Shown here: positions 1 through 8,467 of the stretch, piece after piece
How positions within the stretch are numbered: position 1 is the first letter of the stretch
Layout: every line of letters starts with the position of its first letter
Assembly: GCA_002715725.1 (NCBI GenBank)
Contig: PAZU01000042.1
Location: forward strand, 1 to 36,980
From: Methanobacteriota archaeon
Lineage (GTDB): Archaea; Thermoplasmatota; Poseidoniia; Poseidoniales; Poseidoniaceae
Length of the DNA: 36,980 nucleotides
Direction of reading: 5' to 3'
Notes under the pieces: generated by a model
Told to the model about the DNA's origin: nothing
Database searches by the model: none
The model's input: only the letters and a program-made list of their open reading frames with translations
Made by a program: the position numbers and the translations under genes

Positions 1-137
1 ACACGGACATTGTATAGGGTACCCTCTCGAATGATGGTATTCGCAAGGGTCTATCCGAATACCCATGCGAATGGTTTTCCTGTTTGAATGGGCTTTGCGT
101 GGGCCATTCTAGACGCTACCCTATACAATGTCCGTGT
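1..137. repeat. 21-bp perfect inverted repeat enclosing 95 bp
   Basis: Bases 1-21 and 117-137 are exact reverse complements (arm begins ACACGGACATTG). They enclose 95 bp without a convincing ORF. The match stops at base 22 on the inner side. On the outer side it reaches the window edge, so the arms could be longer. The geometry (short non-coding core, exact terminal repeats) resembles a MITE, but no target-site duplication can be tested because the left flank is missing. A long-range hairpin or recombination site is the alternative. Confidence 0.8.
52..121. repeat. Diverged direct repeat, copy 1
   Basis: This segment pairs with 817-886 at a constant offset of 765 bp. Both copies start with TATCCGAA, and 47 bases later both have GTGGGCC, five variable bases and AGACGCTACCC. 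The central 39 bases match at only about 18 positions, so the repeat is old or constrained mainly at its ends. Confidence 0.55.
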
Positions 138-208
138 TTGTAACGTGAGCCCTTTGAAGCGCTTGTGCCGGGATTTAATTTAATAGTTCGAATATTTTTT
201 TTCCTCAC

Positions 209-784
209 ATGACAGAGAAGTGGGGGGCCTATGTAAAAATGCAACTAATTTGCTTTATCATTGCTTTACCCTTTGCATTTTTTCTCTCAGATTTACTTGC
301 AATGGAAGATGATGGCTACTGTCCAGGGAATGGGACCGGAGAGCTTTCCGTAGAACATAACAGTTGCCAACTGCGGCTATCTGGATCATTCGGTGGGGAA
401 GTTGGAAATCAAAGCATAGATGGGAAAGATTACCGGATTTATCAATGGTATATTGTTGGAGGCTGGGATCATGAGTACACAAGCACAGCGGCATATGCTA
501 GATTGGATTTTAGAACCGACAGCAGCTCGATGAATGGCCATTATTACACCTACTTCGAATGCAAACATTCACAGAAAGGTATTTTCGGTTGTGAAACAGA
601 TAGAGATATCGACGGTAAAGATTGGATTTCGGTTAACGCGCAAGAAATAGATTATAACAAAGGCGGTTCAAACTCCACAACCATTTTTGTAAACATAGAG
701 AACGGAGAGCCTATTCTAATCGCTATTGAAAAAGACGTGGAGGTTTCCGAAAGGTCGGAGCTGGATATCGAATTGATTGCTTAA
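209..784 (+). CDS. Secreted protein of unknown function, 191 aa
   Basis: I do not recognise this family. Residues 12-31 form a hydrophobic stretch consistent with a signal peptide. The upstream lysines K4 and K10 give the positive n-region such a peptide needs, which is why I keep the first ATG rather than the internal one at 239. The rest is polar, rich in Ser, Gly, Asp and Tyr, with four cysteines (38, 53, 118, 128) that could form two disulfides outside the cell. Its pattern of alternating hydrophobic residues suggests beta structure. It has no clear Shine-Dalgarno; a T-rich tract lies at about 192-202. It is isolated, convergent with sdhB, and lies between two diverged direct repeats (52-121 and 817-886), so it may be a recently acquired or exchanged cassette. 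The reading frame is probably real, but its function is unknown. Confidence 0.6.
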   Translation: MTEKWGAYVKMQLICFIIALPFAFFLSDLLAMEDDGYCPGNGTGELSVEHNSCQLRLSGSFGGEVGNQSIDGKDYRIYQWYIVGGWDHEYTSTAAYARLDFRTDSSSMNGHYYTYFECKHSQKGIFGCETDRDIDGKDWISVNAQEIDYNKGGSNSTTIFVNIENGEPILIAIEKDVEVSERSELDIELIA

Positions 785-903
785 AGGAATAACAAATCGG
801 ACCATTAGAGTGGGTTTATCCGAAACCCCTTTGCATTTTATTTTCCGATACAAAGGAGATTCAGTGGGCCGATACAGACGCTACCCATGTGAATGGAGAG
901 CGA
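785..903. repeat. Intergenic spacer with direct repeat copy 2 (817-886)
   Basis: This is the non-coding gap between the convergent ends of the 191-aa gene and sdhB. Bases 817-886 form the second copy of the diverged direct repeat described at 52-121. A separate 14-mer, ACCCATGTGAATGG at 883-896, also occurs with one mismatch at 61-74. No RNA gene or hairpin terminator is evident. Confidence 0.5.
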
Positions 904-1671
904 TCACATTCTGACTTTATTTCCAGTGATGACTCTCCAGATACGCTGTAGAGGGTCATAGTATCTGTCTACAACTCTCTCCTTCAGTTGGATAATAGCA
1001 TCGTCTGTGATTTGGATTCCTGCTGGGCAAACTTCGGTACAGCATCTTGTGATGTTACAGTATTCTACACCGAATTCTTTCTTGATTTCGGGAAGCCTGT
1101 CTTCTTCATCTAGCGGATGCATCTCGTATTGAGCTAGCCTTACTAGATTGCGTGGACCTCCGAACTCATCGAATAATTCGTGATCTCTCAGTATGTGGCA
1201 AGTGTTTACGCAAAGGAAACATTCTATGCACTCTCTGAACTGTTGAACACGATGTGCTTCGTGCTGGTTGAACTCCCAATTTGGCTCATCAGGACCCTTG
1301 ATTGGTTTGATTTTCTGAGCAACGTCATAGTTCCAAGAAACATCAGTAACCAAGTCTTTGATGTGCGGGAAAGTCTTCATTGGGCGGACTTCAATTGGTT
1401 GTCCTTCCGGGGTGTCAGACACTACATCTGACATTCTTGTCATACACATTAAGCGTGGACGCCCATTGATTTCTGCACTACAAGAACCGCACTTACCTGC
1501 CTTGCAATTCCATCTAACTGCAAGGTCTGGTTCTTGTTCATATTGAATCCTGTGCATGCAATCCAAGACAACCATTCCCTCATCTAAATCGAGTTCATAG
1601 TCTTCCATTTTTGCCTCTTCGCCTTCACCGCGGAGAACCTTGAATTTCTGACTCTTGCCCTTCAGTGACAT
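904..1671 (-). CDS. sdhB: Succinate dehydrogenase iron-sulfur subunit SdhB
   Basis: This is the electron-transfer subunit of succinate dehydrogenase (complex II), passing electrons from the SdhA flavin to quinone at the cytoplasmic face of the membrane. It has 255 residues, normal for the family. The N-terminal ferredoxin domain carries the 2Fe-2S ligands Cys56, Cys61, Cys64 and Cys76 (CKAGKCGSC). The C-terminal domain has Cys148, 151, 154 and 158 (CIECFLCVNTC) and Cys205, 211 and 215 (CNITRCCTEVCP), which supply the 4Fe-4S and 3Fe-4S clusters. An extra Cys210 adjoins Cys211. His159 follows the fourth cysteine of the first group, where proline is common. The ATG overlaps the sdhA stop by one base (TGATG), and a GGAGGTGA ribosome site lies 6 nt upstream. 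It is the last gene of sdhCAB. Confidence 0.96.
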   Translation of the reverse strand: MSLKGKSQKFKVLRGEGEEAKMEDYELDLDEGMVVLDCMHRIQYEQEPDLAVRWNCKAGKCGSCSAEINGRPRLMCMTRMSDVVSDTPEGQPIEVRPMKTFPHIKDLVTDVSWNYDVAQKIKPIKGPDEPNWEFNQHEAHRVQQFRECIECFLCVNTCHILRDHELFDEFGGPRNLVRLAQYEMHPLDEEDRLPEIKKEFGVEYCNITRCCTEVCPAGIQITDDAIIQLKERVVDRYYDPLQRIWRVITGNKVRM

Positions 1672-3539
1672 CAGTTGTCACCTCCTTGTTCTGCTGCTCT
1701 TTCAGCAATCATTGTCTTGACTTCCTTTATTGCATCCTTGAGGTCATCACGCATCTCCTCAATTGGTTCTTGGCGAATCTTAATTTCTCCATTCTCCATA
1801 CTACAGATGTTGAGATTCTTACCCCAGAATTCATCTTCGTGACCTGGGAAATCATCGCGTGTGTGCCCACCACGGCTTTCTTCTCTAGCAAGTGCAGCCA
1901 TAGTTGCAACTCTAGAAATATCTACCATATTCTTCAAGTCGAGTGCTTGATGCCAGCCTGAGTTGTATTTCCTGCTAGTTCCTGGGAAACAAGTCTGTTC
2001 TCTCTTAGAGAACTCATCCAAATCTTCCAAAGCTGATTCTAATTCGTCTTTTACGCGAATGATTCCGACTTTTTCTTGCATCATGTCTCGCATTGCATCA
2101 TAAATCAGTCCCGGATTTTCGCCTTCACCTCTATTTAGTGGAGCGACCATTTCCTCGATTGCGGATTGGACTTGAGATTCATCAATACTTGGCTGTGCCA
2201 AATCAGATGCTTGCTTAGCAGCATGCTCGCCTGCTCTCTTACCAAATACGATTAGATCTGATAGGGAATTTCCACCAAGACGGTTTGCTCCGTGTAGGCC
2301 GCTAGCAACTTCGCCACAAGCATACAATCCCGAAACTGTGGTTTCTTGGGTTTCAGCATTTACTACAACGCCTCCCATCACATAATGCGCTGTAGGTCCA
2401 ACTTCCATCGGTTCCTTGGAAATATCAACACCAGCCAATTCTTTGAACTGGTGGTGCATCGAAGGTAACTTCGCTAAGATGGCTTCTTCGCCACGGTGTG
2501 AGATATCCAAGAATGCTCCACCATGTGGACTTCCTCTACCCGCTTTGACTTCACTGTTAATCGCCTTAGCAACAACGTCACGAGTCAATAATTCAGGAGG
2601 ACGGCGTACTGTGGCTAGTTTACCTGAAACAACTTCCTCGACCCATTGGTCGGATTCTTCTATCGTTTCAGCGTGGTCTCCTTGGAACATTTCTGGAACA
2701 TAATTGAACATGAATCGATCCCCAAGTTCGCCACTTTCGTTGCTATTGTGCAGTCTGCCGCCTTCTCCACGAACACCCTCAGTAACTAGAATTCCTCTAA
2801 CGGAAGGCGGCCAGACCATTCCAGTCGGGTGGAATTGTACGAACTCCATATCGCGAAGTTCAGCTCCGGCCCATAACGCCAAAGCATGTCCGTCCCCTGT
2901 ATATTCCCAAGAACCTGAACAAACCGACCAGCACCTAGTAATTCCACCTGTTGCTAGAACTACAGATTTCGCTGAGAATGCGTGGAAATCGCCATCCACT
3001 CTAGTGTATGCTACACATCCTGTTACTCTGTCTCCTTCCTTTAGGAGATGGCGAACTGTATATTCTGTGAAAATGTCAATTCCTTCGTGGATTCCTCTTT
3101 CTTGTAGGGTTCTGATTATCTCAAGACCGGTTGCGTCACCGACGTGTGCTAGTCTAGGGAAAGTGTGTCCTCCGAAGTTTCTCTGGTTGATTAAATTCTT
3201 AGTAGTCCTGTCGAAAACTGCTCCCCATTGCTCAAGTTCACGAACACGGTCTGGTGCTTCCTTAGCGTGGAATTCTGCCATGCGCCAGTTTGCAAGCCAC
3301 TTGCTTCCCTTCATTGTGTCATGGAAGTGAACTTTCCATCCATCACGAGGGTCCGCATTTTGTAGTGCTGCTGCACAGCCTCCTTCTGCCATAACAGTGT
3401 GGGCCTTACCAAGCAAAGACTTGGTGATGATTGCCGTCTTTGCACCAGTCCTTGCTGATTGGATTGCAGCACGTAATCCTGCACCTCCAGCTCCAATGAC
3501 AATTACATCGTACTCGTGGGAGGTGAATTCTTCTGACAA
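1671..3539 (-). CDS. sdhA: Succinate dehydrogenase flavoprotein subunit SdhA
   Basis: This is the catalytic subunit that oxidises succinate to fumarate using covalently bound FAD. Visible features, numbered from the TTG start: the dinucleotide-binding GAGGAG near residue 16, the flavin-linking His47 in KAHTVMAEGG, the active-site HPTG loop at 237-240, Arg257 in TEGVRGEGG, His385 in HYVMGG, and Arg420 in ANRLGGNSLSD near the FAD. Start choice: the longest frame begins with GTG at 3548, but that codon lies inside the strong GGAGGTG ribosome site (3546-3552). The TTG at 3539 is 6 nt downstream of that site and 1 nt after the sdhC stop, so I prefer it (622 aa). It is coupled to sdhC upstream and sdhB downstream. 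Confidence 0.95.
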   Translation of the reverse strand: MSEEFTSHEYDVIVIGAGGAGLRAAIQSARTGAKTAIITKSLLGKAHTVMAEGGCAAALQNADPRDGWKVHFHDTMKGSKWLANWRMAEFHAKEAPDRVRELEQWGAVFDRTTKNLINQRNFGGHTFPRLAHVGDATGLEIIRTLQERGIHEGIDIFTEYTVRHLLKEGDRVTGCVAYTRVDGDFHAFSAKSVVLATGGITRCWSVCSGSWEYTGDGHALALWAGAELRDMEFVQFHPTGMVWPPSVRGILVTEGVRGEGGRLHNSNESGELGDRFMFNYVPEMFQGDHAETIEESDQWVEEVVSGKLATVRRPPELLTRDVVAKAINSEVKAGRGSPHGGAFLDISHRGEEAILAKLPSMHHQFKELAGVDISKEPMEVGPTAHYVMGGVVVNAETQETTVSGLYACGEVASGLHGANRLGGNSLSDLIVFGKRAGEHAAKQASDLAQPSIDESQVQSAIEEMVAPLNRGEGENPGLIYDAMRDMMQEKVGIIRVKDELESALEDLDEFSKREQTCFPGTSRKYNSGWHQALDLKNMVDISRVATMAALAREESRGGHTRDDFPGHEDEFWGKNLNICSMENGEIKIRQEPIEEMRDDLKDAIKEVKTMIAERAAEQGGDN

Positions 3540-3540
3540 A

Positions 3541-4353
3541 TCATACACCTCCGATTAGTACAAGACTGAAATCAGTAATGATTCCCTTTGAGCAAGCAAT
3601 AGTCCAGGCATCGCCTACGAATACTAAGATCAATGAAATCCAAAACCAAAAACCATGGCTTCTGTTGATTACACTAATCTTGGAGAATAATGCCCCTCTC
3701 ATCTTGGAAATGCCGCTAGCCCAGCGGTCTAGCATTCCACCAGCTAAATGTCGCAAAGCATGACATGAAGTAACATAGAAAGTCAAACATACCGCTTCAA
3801 GAGTTAGAATGATTGTCCCGCCGGAAATACCGTATCCCTCATTGGAGAAAGACATGGTATGAGTGATATCCCACCACTTAATCAGTAAAATTGGTATTAC
3901 CATATACAAGAAATATCGGTGTAGATTATTGACTATAAATAGTCGCTTCTCGCCTTTGTATCCAATCTTCTTGTTGATTTCTGGCTCATCGACCCAACAT
4001 GCTGTAGGGCTAGCGAAAAATGTCCTGTAGTAAACACGGCGCATGTAGTAACAGGTTCCTCTGAATGAGAATGGAATCCACAAAATTAGAACTGCGGCAT
4101 TCACCCAAGACGGATGATCCCACCCTGCAAACATGTCCCATTCCAAAACGTTTGGAGAAAACATCGGTGAAATAACGTGAGCGCCATTGACATTGTAATC
4201 GATGTGTTCGGAGAAGAATACGACTCGCCAAAGTGTCCACAAAACGGCTAATGTAAGTCCAATTCCCATTACCGCAGGCTGGGCCCACCACTTGTCAATT
4301 CGGTTTGTGCGACCCAAACCATTGAGCATTGGTAACTTGAGACCATTTCCCAT
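3541..4353 (-). CDS. sdhC: Succinate dehydrogenase membrane anchor (single-subunit SdhC type)
   Basis: This integral membrane subunit anchors SdhAB and should carry the quinone site and any haem. With the ATG at 4353 it is 270 aa. That start has a GGTG ribosome site 6 nt upstream; longer TTG/GTG options at 4365/4362 lack one. Five helices are visible at about 28-47, 84-97, 146-161, 180-197 and 234-254. Candidate haem-ligand histidines are His145, His165, His198, His202 (SCHALRHLAGG) and His233. No separate SdhD gene follows, so one five-helix protein appears to do the whole anchor job, as in Wolinella-type enzymes. The CHALRHLAGG motif reminds me of actinobacterial complexes (from memory, not aligned). 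A GC-rich hairpin (4369-4386) lies directly upstream. Confidence 0.85.
   Translation of the reverse strand: MGNGLKLPMLNGLGRTNRIDKWWAQPAVMGIGLTLAVLWTLWRVVFFSEHIDYNVNGAHVISPMFSPNVLEWDMFAGWDHPSWVNAAVLILWIPFSFRGTCYYMRRVYYRTFFASPTACWVDEPEINKKIGYKGEKRLFIVNNLHRYFLYMVIPILLIKWWDITHTMSFSNEGYGISGGTIILTLEAVCLTFYVTSCHALRHLAGGMLDRWASGISKMRGALFSKISVINRSHGFWFWISLILVFVGDAWTIACSKGIITDFSLVLIGGV
3546..3552 (-). promoter_or_regulatory. Ribosome binding site that decides the sdhA start
   Basis: GGAGGTG on the minus strand, inside the end of sdhC. It is 6 nt before a TTG at 3539 and overlaps the GTG at 3548, so it supports the TTG as the initiation codon. Confidence 0.6.
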
Positions 4354-4368
4354 TGAGTACACCAACCG

Positions 4369-4386
4369 CGCCCCCTAAAGGGGGCG
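4369..4386 (-). promoter_or_regulatory. GC-rich hairpin upstream of sdhC
   Basis: The seven-base arms CGCCCCC and GGGGGCG surround a four-base loop. The element ends 15 nt before the sdhC ATG. The arms are identical to those of the hairpin before thrS (28060-28076). It may be a leader structure affecting translation, a processing site between the aldehyde dehydrogenase and sdh transcripts, or a dispersed palindromic repeat. Confidence 0.7.
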
Positions 4387-4435
4387 GATATTGCGTGCGA
4401 GTCATGATTAGGTCTTTGACCTGTTCGCTTTATGT

Positions 4436-6064
4436 TCACGCTAGAGAGGAGTAGTCAACTTCAGCTTCAACCATCTCGATTTCATCAACATCCATCTGAG
4501 CGAGTTGCAACTTCCCTGATAACTCATCGTTTACTGCATGCCAGTAAGAGTACGCTTCGATTACCCAAATTCCTGATTCTCGAGTACCGTTACCGCTGCC
4601 CTTTACACCACCGAATGGAAGATGAGCTTCAGCACCTGTTGTCGAATTATTTATTCCTGTCATTCCAGCCTTGATTCCTGTCTTGAAACGGTATGCTTCG
4701 AGGCGGTCGTTGGTGTAAATTGCACTAGATAAACCGTAAGGAGATGCATTTGCAAGATGCAAAGCATGATCAAAATCATCCGCCTTAACCACAGTAACTG
4801 CAGGGCCGAATACTTCCTCGTGGAAGCACTTCATGTCCTCGGTAACATTTGCGTAAACATGCGGCCACATGTACACTCCATCTTCTGGAGTTCCTTGGAA
4901 ATTCTCAGGCGTATTACCTGACGAGATTCTGCCTTGTCCCCAAATTTTAGTTGCGCCATCTGCCTCAACCATATCGATTCCTTTCAAGAAATCGACAGCA
5001 TACTTCTCCGATAACATTGAACCATACAACACATCATCGTGCTTCAAAGAGTCACCAATTCTTGTAGTCTTAACCTTAGCCATGAATTTCTCCATGAACT
5101 CATCATAGATGTCCTTGTGAAGAATCAAGTTGCCTAAACTAGTACAACGCTGACCTGCTGTTCCAAAGCCACCCCAATAAGCGCCAGCCACTGCATTATC
5201 AATGTCTGCAGAGGGCATAACTACCAATGGATTCTTGCCACCTAATTCAAGGCTGCAAGACACTAAATTTCTTCCACAAACTTCGCCTATTGCTTTGCCA
5301 ACCTCAGTACTTCCAGTGAATGAAATTTTGTTGATAAGGCCTTCATCGACGGCGTCAACTATGTACTGACCTGCGCCGCTTCCTTTACCGTGAACCAAGT
5401 TGATGACTCCATCCGGTAATCCTGCTTGGTGCATTACACGTGCTAGTGCGAATGAGAGCAGAGGAGAATCTTGTGGGGATTTCCATACACATGTGTTACC
5501 ACAAATAATTGCAGGGATCATTTTCCAGAATGGAACTGCAGATGGGAAATTGCATGCGTTAATTATTCCACAAACTCCAAGTGGACGTCGATAAGTGAAT
5601 AATTCCTTGTCAGGTAATTCAGAATTGACTGTTTGGCCATAAAGTCGGCGACCTTCGGATTGGAAGAATAAACAGGTGTCAATAGCTTCTTGGATTTCGC
5701 CACCACATTCTTTCAGCGTCTTGCCGATTTCACGTGCTTGTAGGCGAACCAGGTCGTCCTTGTATTCAATCAACAAGCGACCCATGTTTCCGATAATTTG
5801 ACCACGGGTTGGTGCAGGAGTTGCCGCCCATCCTGTCAATGCAGTTCGTGCTGCTGCAATTGCAGCGTGTACATCTGCTCTAGTGGAGAGTGGGAACTCG
5901 CCTAACTCGTCTATGAGAACTGCTGGATTCTTGCTGATGAATGTAGAACCATCTGAAGACAAAGTAAGTTGCCCATTGATGATATTGTATCCTTTAACCT
6001 TAGGCAGGTTGTCTGGGTTGTTGTTTTCCATGAATTCTAGTCCGGCTTCCAGAATGTGCGTCAT
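4436..6064 (-). CDS. NAD(P)-dependent aldehyde dehydrogenase
   Basis: This aldehyde dehydrogenase superfamily enzyme oxidises an aldehyde to a carboxylate in the cytoplasm. It has 542 aa, with N-terminal Rossmann and C-terminal catalytic regions. Visible residues: Asn172 in NACNFP, the cofactor motif FTGSTEVGKAIG (249-260), the general base Glu273 in LELGGK, and nucleophile Cys307 in GQRCTS. The C-terminal HLPFGGVKGSGNGTRESG resembles semialdehyde dehydrogenases such as alpha-ketoglutaric or aminoadipic semialdehyde enzymes, but the substrate cannot be fixed from sequence. It is 82 nt upstream of sdhC on the same strand and divergent from cdc48. A product that is succinate or 2-oxoglutarate would fit the neighbourhood; that is inference. 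An ATG at 6031 is an alternative start; neither start has a clear ribosome site. Confidence 0.9.
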   Translation of the reverse strand: MTHILEAGLEFMENNNPDNLPKVKGYNIINGQLTLSSDGSTFISKNPAVLIDELGEFPLSTRADVHAAIAAARTALTGWAATPAPTRGQIIGNMGRLLIEYKDDLVRLQAREIGKTLKECGGEIQEAIDTCLFFQSEGRRLYGQTVNSELPDKELFTYRRPLGVCGIINACNFPSAVPFWKMIPAIICGNTCVWKSPQDSPLLSFALARVMHQAGLPDGVINLVHGKGSGAGQYIVDAVDEGLINKISFTGSTEVGKAIGEVCGRNLVSCSLELGGKNPLVVMPSADIDNAVAGAYWGGFGTAGQRCTSLGNLILHKDIYDEFMEKFMAKVKTTRIGDSLKHDDVLYGSMLSEKYAVDFLKGIDMVEADGATKIWGQGRISSGNTPENFQGTPEDGVYMWPHVYANVTEDMKCFHEEVFGPAVTVVKADDFDHALHLANASPYGLSSAIYTNDRLEAYRFKTGIKAGMTGINNSTTGAEAHLPFGGVKGSGNGTRESGIWVIEAYSYWHAVNDELSGKLQLAQMDVDEIEMVEAEVDYSSLA

Positions 6065-6106
6065 GGCCCTGCGTCATGTAATTAGAACATAAGTCTTGCA
6101 TTGAAG

Positions 6107-6124
6107 TTAAATCCATGGATTAAA
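6107..6124. promoter_or_regulatory. Palindromic bidirectional promoter/operator between aldehyde dehydrogenase and cdc48
   Basis: TTAAATCCATGGATTAAA is an 18-bp palindrome with one mismatched base pair and a perfect 12-bp core (6110-6121). Its centre is at 6115.5, the midpoint of the 103-bp divergent gap. TATA-like ATTAAAG (plus) and ATTTAAC (minus) sit on its two flanks. These would place starts near 6148 and 6083, leaving leaders of about 20 nt to each gene. The promoter role is inferred from spacing. Confidence 0.5.
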
Positions 6125-6167
6125 GTGATACCGACTGTGAAGATAGAACACTCGGAGGGGTTTACCT

Positions 6168-8399
6168 ATGGCTGGTGAAGATACTGATTCTATTTCCTTG
6201 AAGGTTTCAAAGGCTATACCAAGTGATGTAGGTCACGGTAGAGCGCGCATTAGTGGCGAGAATGATTTAGATCTGAAACCCGGAGATATCATTGAAATTA
6301 AGGGTGATAATCGTTCAACCGCTGCTATTTACTGGCGAAGCCGCCCAGAAGATGCAAAAATGGACATTATCAGAGTTGATGGAATCATTCGAAAGAATGC
6401 TGGTGTAAGCCTCGGCGACAGAGTTACTGTTTCCAAAGTCGATGCTAAGATTTGCACTAAACTTGTCCTATCTCCTGTTATGGCGAACAAGCAGAAGGTC
6501 AAATTCGGCCCAGGCATCGAAGGATTTGCCAGAAGGGGATTGAACAAGCGACCTGTTGTTGCAGGTGATAGGATATTCATTCCAGGTATGACTCTATTCG
6601 CAGAAGCTCTACCTTTCGCAGTTCTTCAAACCACTCCTAAAGGAATAGTACAAGTTAATTCTGATACTGATATAGTAATCAAAGATGAAGCGATTGATGA
6701 CGATGATGTCGGACAGTCTCAAGGAATTACATACGAAGACATCGGAGGAATCGGAACCCAGTTACTGAAAGTTCGGGAAATGATTGAACTTCCATTGAAA
6801 CACCCTGAACTGTTCCGTAGATTAGGTATTGATCCACCTAAAGGAGTACTGTTACACGGTCCACCAGGAACTGGAAAAACAATGATTGCAAAAGCTGTCG
6901 CAACGGAAACTAATGCACATTTCACTTCAATTAACGGCCCGGAAATTATTTCTAAGTACTACGGTGAATCTGAAAAACAATTACGTGAGATTTTCGATGA
7001 AGCAGCAAATAACGCACCTGCAATAGTATTCGTTGATGAGATAGATTCTATCTGTCCTAAGCGTGAAGATGTAAGTGGAGAAGTTGAGCGCAGAGTTGTT
7101 GCGCAAATGTTGACTCTTATGGATGGCATGCAGGGCCGTGACAATGTCATTGTCATCGGTGCTACCAACCGTAGAGATGCAATGGATCCTGCGCTCAGAA
7201 GACCAGGTAGGTTCGATAGAGAAATCGAAATTGGTGTTCCAGACAGAGAAGGGAGAAAAGAAATCCTTGATGTTCATACCAGACAAATGCCTATTGCAGA
7301 TGATTTTGATGTAGACTGGGTATTGGAAAACTCCTATGGTTTCGTAGGTGCAGACCTAGCAGCATTGGTAAGAGAATCAGCAATGAAGGCCCTACGAAGA
7401 TACCTACCAGAGATTGATTTGGATGAGGAAACTATTCCTCCAGAGGTACTCGAAAAGATGGAGGTAAGAATGGATGACTTCCGCGTTGCTATCCGTGAAA
7501 TTGAACCGAGTGCTCTTCGTGAAATTTATGTTGAAATTCCTGATGTCTCATGGGAGAGTGTCGGTGGTCTTACTGAAATCAAAGACCGTCTAAAGGAAAG
7601 TGTTGAGTGGCCTCTAACCAAACCAGAGTTATTCGAGCACTTCGGAATCAAACCACCTCGGGGGATTGTATTATTTGGCGCCCCTGGTACTGGAAAAACA
7701 CTACTTGCGAAGGCAATTGCAAATGAAGCAAAAGCGAATTTCATTTCGATCAAAGGTCCGGAGTTAATCTCGAAGTGGGTTGGTGAATCTGAGAAGGCTA
7801 TCCGTGAAATTTTCAAGAAAGCGAAGCAGTCTTCTCCTTCAATTATTTTCCTCGATGAATTCGAATCGATTGCAGGCATGCGTTCATCAAATTCACAATC
7901 AGGAGGTTCTGATGTTGCAAATCGTGTTGTCAATCAATTGCTTGCCAGTATGGACGGTGTTGAAAGCTTGGATGAAGTTATCATTGTAGCAGCAACTAAC
8001 AGACCGGAAATGATTGACCCTGCATTACTTCGAAGTGGAAGATTTGAGCGAGTCCTGCACGTGCCACCGCCAGACAAACCTGCAAGAGAAGTTATCATGG
8101 CGATACACTCTGCTGATATGCCACTATCATCATTCTCAATGAAGGATGTCCTTGGTGGAATGGAAGGATTTACTGGAGCTGACATTGAAGCAGTTTGCCG
8201 AGAAGCCGCATTAATTGCAATGCGAGCTGGTAAGAAAAAGGTGAACAAAGGGCACTTTGAAGATGCAATTTCAAGAGTCCGCCCAACCGTCACTCCGGAA
8301 ATGCTCGAATATTATTCAAAGATGGAAGAGAGATTAACATCTGGTCTTTCTAACATTAAGCGTACCAGAGATACTGGTTACGGAATGGAATCAATGTGA
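6168..8399 (+). CDS. cdc48: Cdc48/VCP-family two-ring AAA+ ATPase
   Basis: This cytoplasmic hexameric unfoldase extracts or unfolds proteins, and in archaea it can feed the 20S proteasome. It has 743 aa, normal for the family. The N-domain spans about 1-180 (double-psi barrel plus the second lobe). D1 has Walker A GPPGTGKT at 231-238, Walker B IVFVDE at 286-291, sensor Asn334 in GATNRR and an arginine-finger region [10 protein letters not shown]2 has Walker A GAPGTGKT at 504-511, Walker B IIFLDE at 559-564 (followed by FE rather than ID), and LRSGRFER. The C-terminus is short and ends GYGMESM, with no hydrophobic-Tyr-X proteasome-docking tail, so proteasome coupling is uncertain. GGAGGGG lies before the ATG. 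It may be co-transcribed with the PRC-barrel gene 68 nt downstream. Confidence 0.97.
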   Translation: MAGEDTDSISLKVSKAIPSDVGHGRARISGENDLDLKPGDIIEIKGDNRSTAAIYWRSRPEDAKMDIIRVDGIIRKNAGVSLGDRVTVSKVDAKICTKLVLSPVMANKQKVKFGPGIEGFARRGLNKRPVVAGDRIFIPGMTLFAEALPFAVLQTTPKGIVQVNSDTDIVIKDEAIDDDDVGQSQGITYEDIGGIGTQLLKVREMIELPLKHPELFRRLGIDPPKGVLLHGPPGTGKTMIAKAVATETNAHFTSINGPEIISKYYGESEKQLREIFDEAANNAPAIVFVDEIDSICPKREDVSGEVERRVVAQMLTLMDGMQGRDNVIVIGATNRRDAMDPALRRPGRFDREIEIGVPDREGRKEILDVHTRQMPIADDFDVDWVLENSYGFVGADLAALVRESAMKALRRYLPEIDLDEETIPPEVLEKMEVRMDDFRVAIREIEPSALREIYVEIPDVSWESVGGLTEIKDRLKESVEWPLTKPELFEHFGIKPPRGIVLFGAPGTGKTLLAKAIANEAKANFISIKGPELISKWVGESEKAIREIFKKAKQSSPSIIFLDEFESIAGMRSSNSQSGGSDVANRVVNQLLASMDGVESLDEVIIVAATNRPEMIDPALLRSGRFERVLHVPPPDKPAREVIMAIHSADMPLSSFSMKDVLGGMEGFTGADIEAVCREAALIAMRAGKKKVNKGHFEDAISRVRPTVTPEMLEYYSKMEERLTSGLSNIKRTRDTGYGMESM

Positions 8400-8467
8400 T
8401 TTATTGGTCGCCGTATGATTGAAGTGACAAAACGAATTGCATGGACTGAGAGGAGGGGAGGCAAACC

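Noticed and set aside
183-196. GTTCGAAT resembling a tRNA T-loop
   Set aside because: No matching acceptor, D-arm or anticodon stem can be drawn around it; it is an isolated A+T-rich match.
1-903. CRISPR array or integron at the left edge
   Set aside because: Only two diverged direct repeats 765 bp apart are seen, with no regular short repeat-spacer pattern and no integrase.
2704-3330. 208-codon open frame on the plus strand opposite sdhA
   Set aside because: Antisense shadow of a well-conserved flavoprotein with no independent coding evidence.
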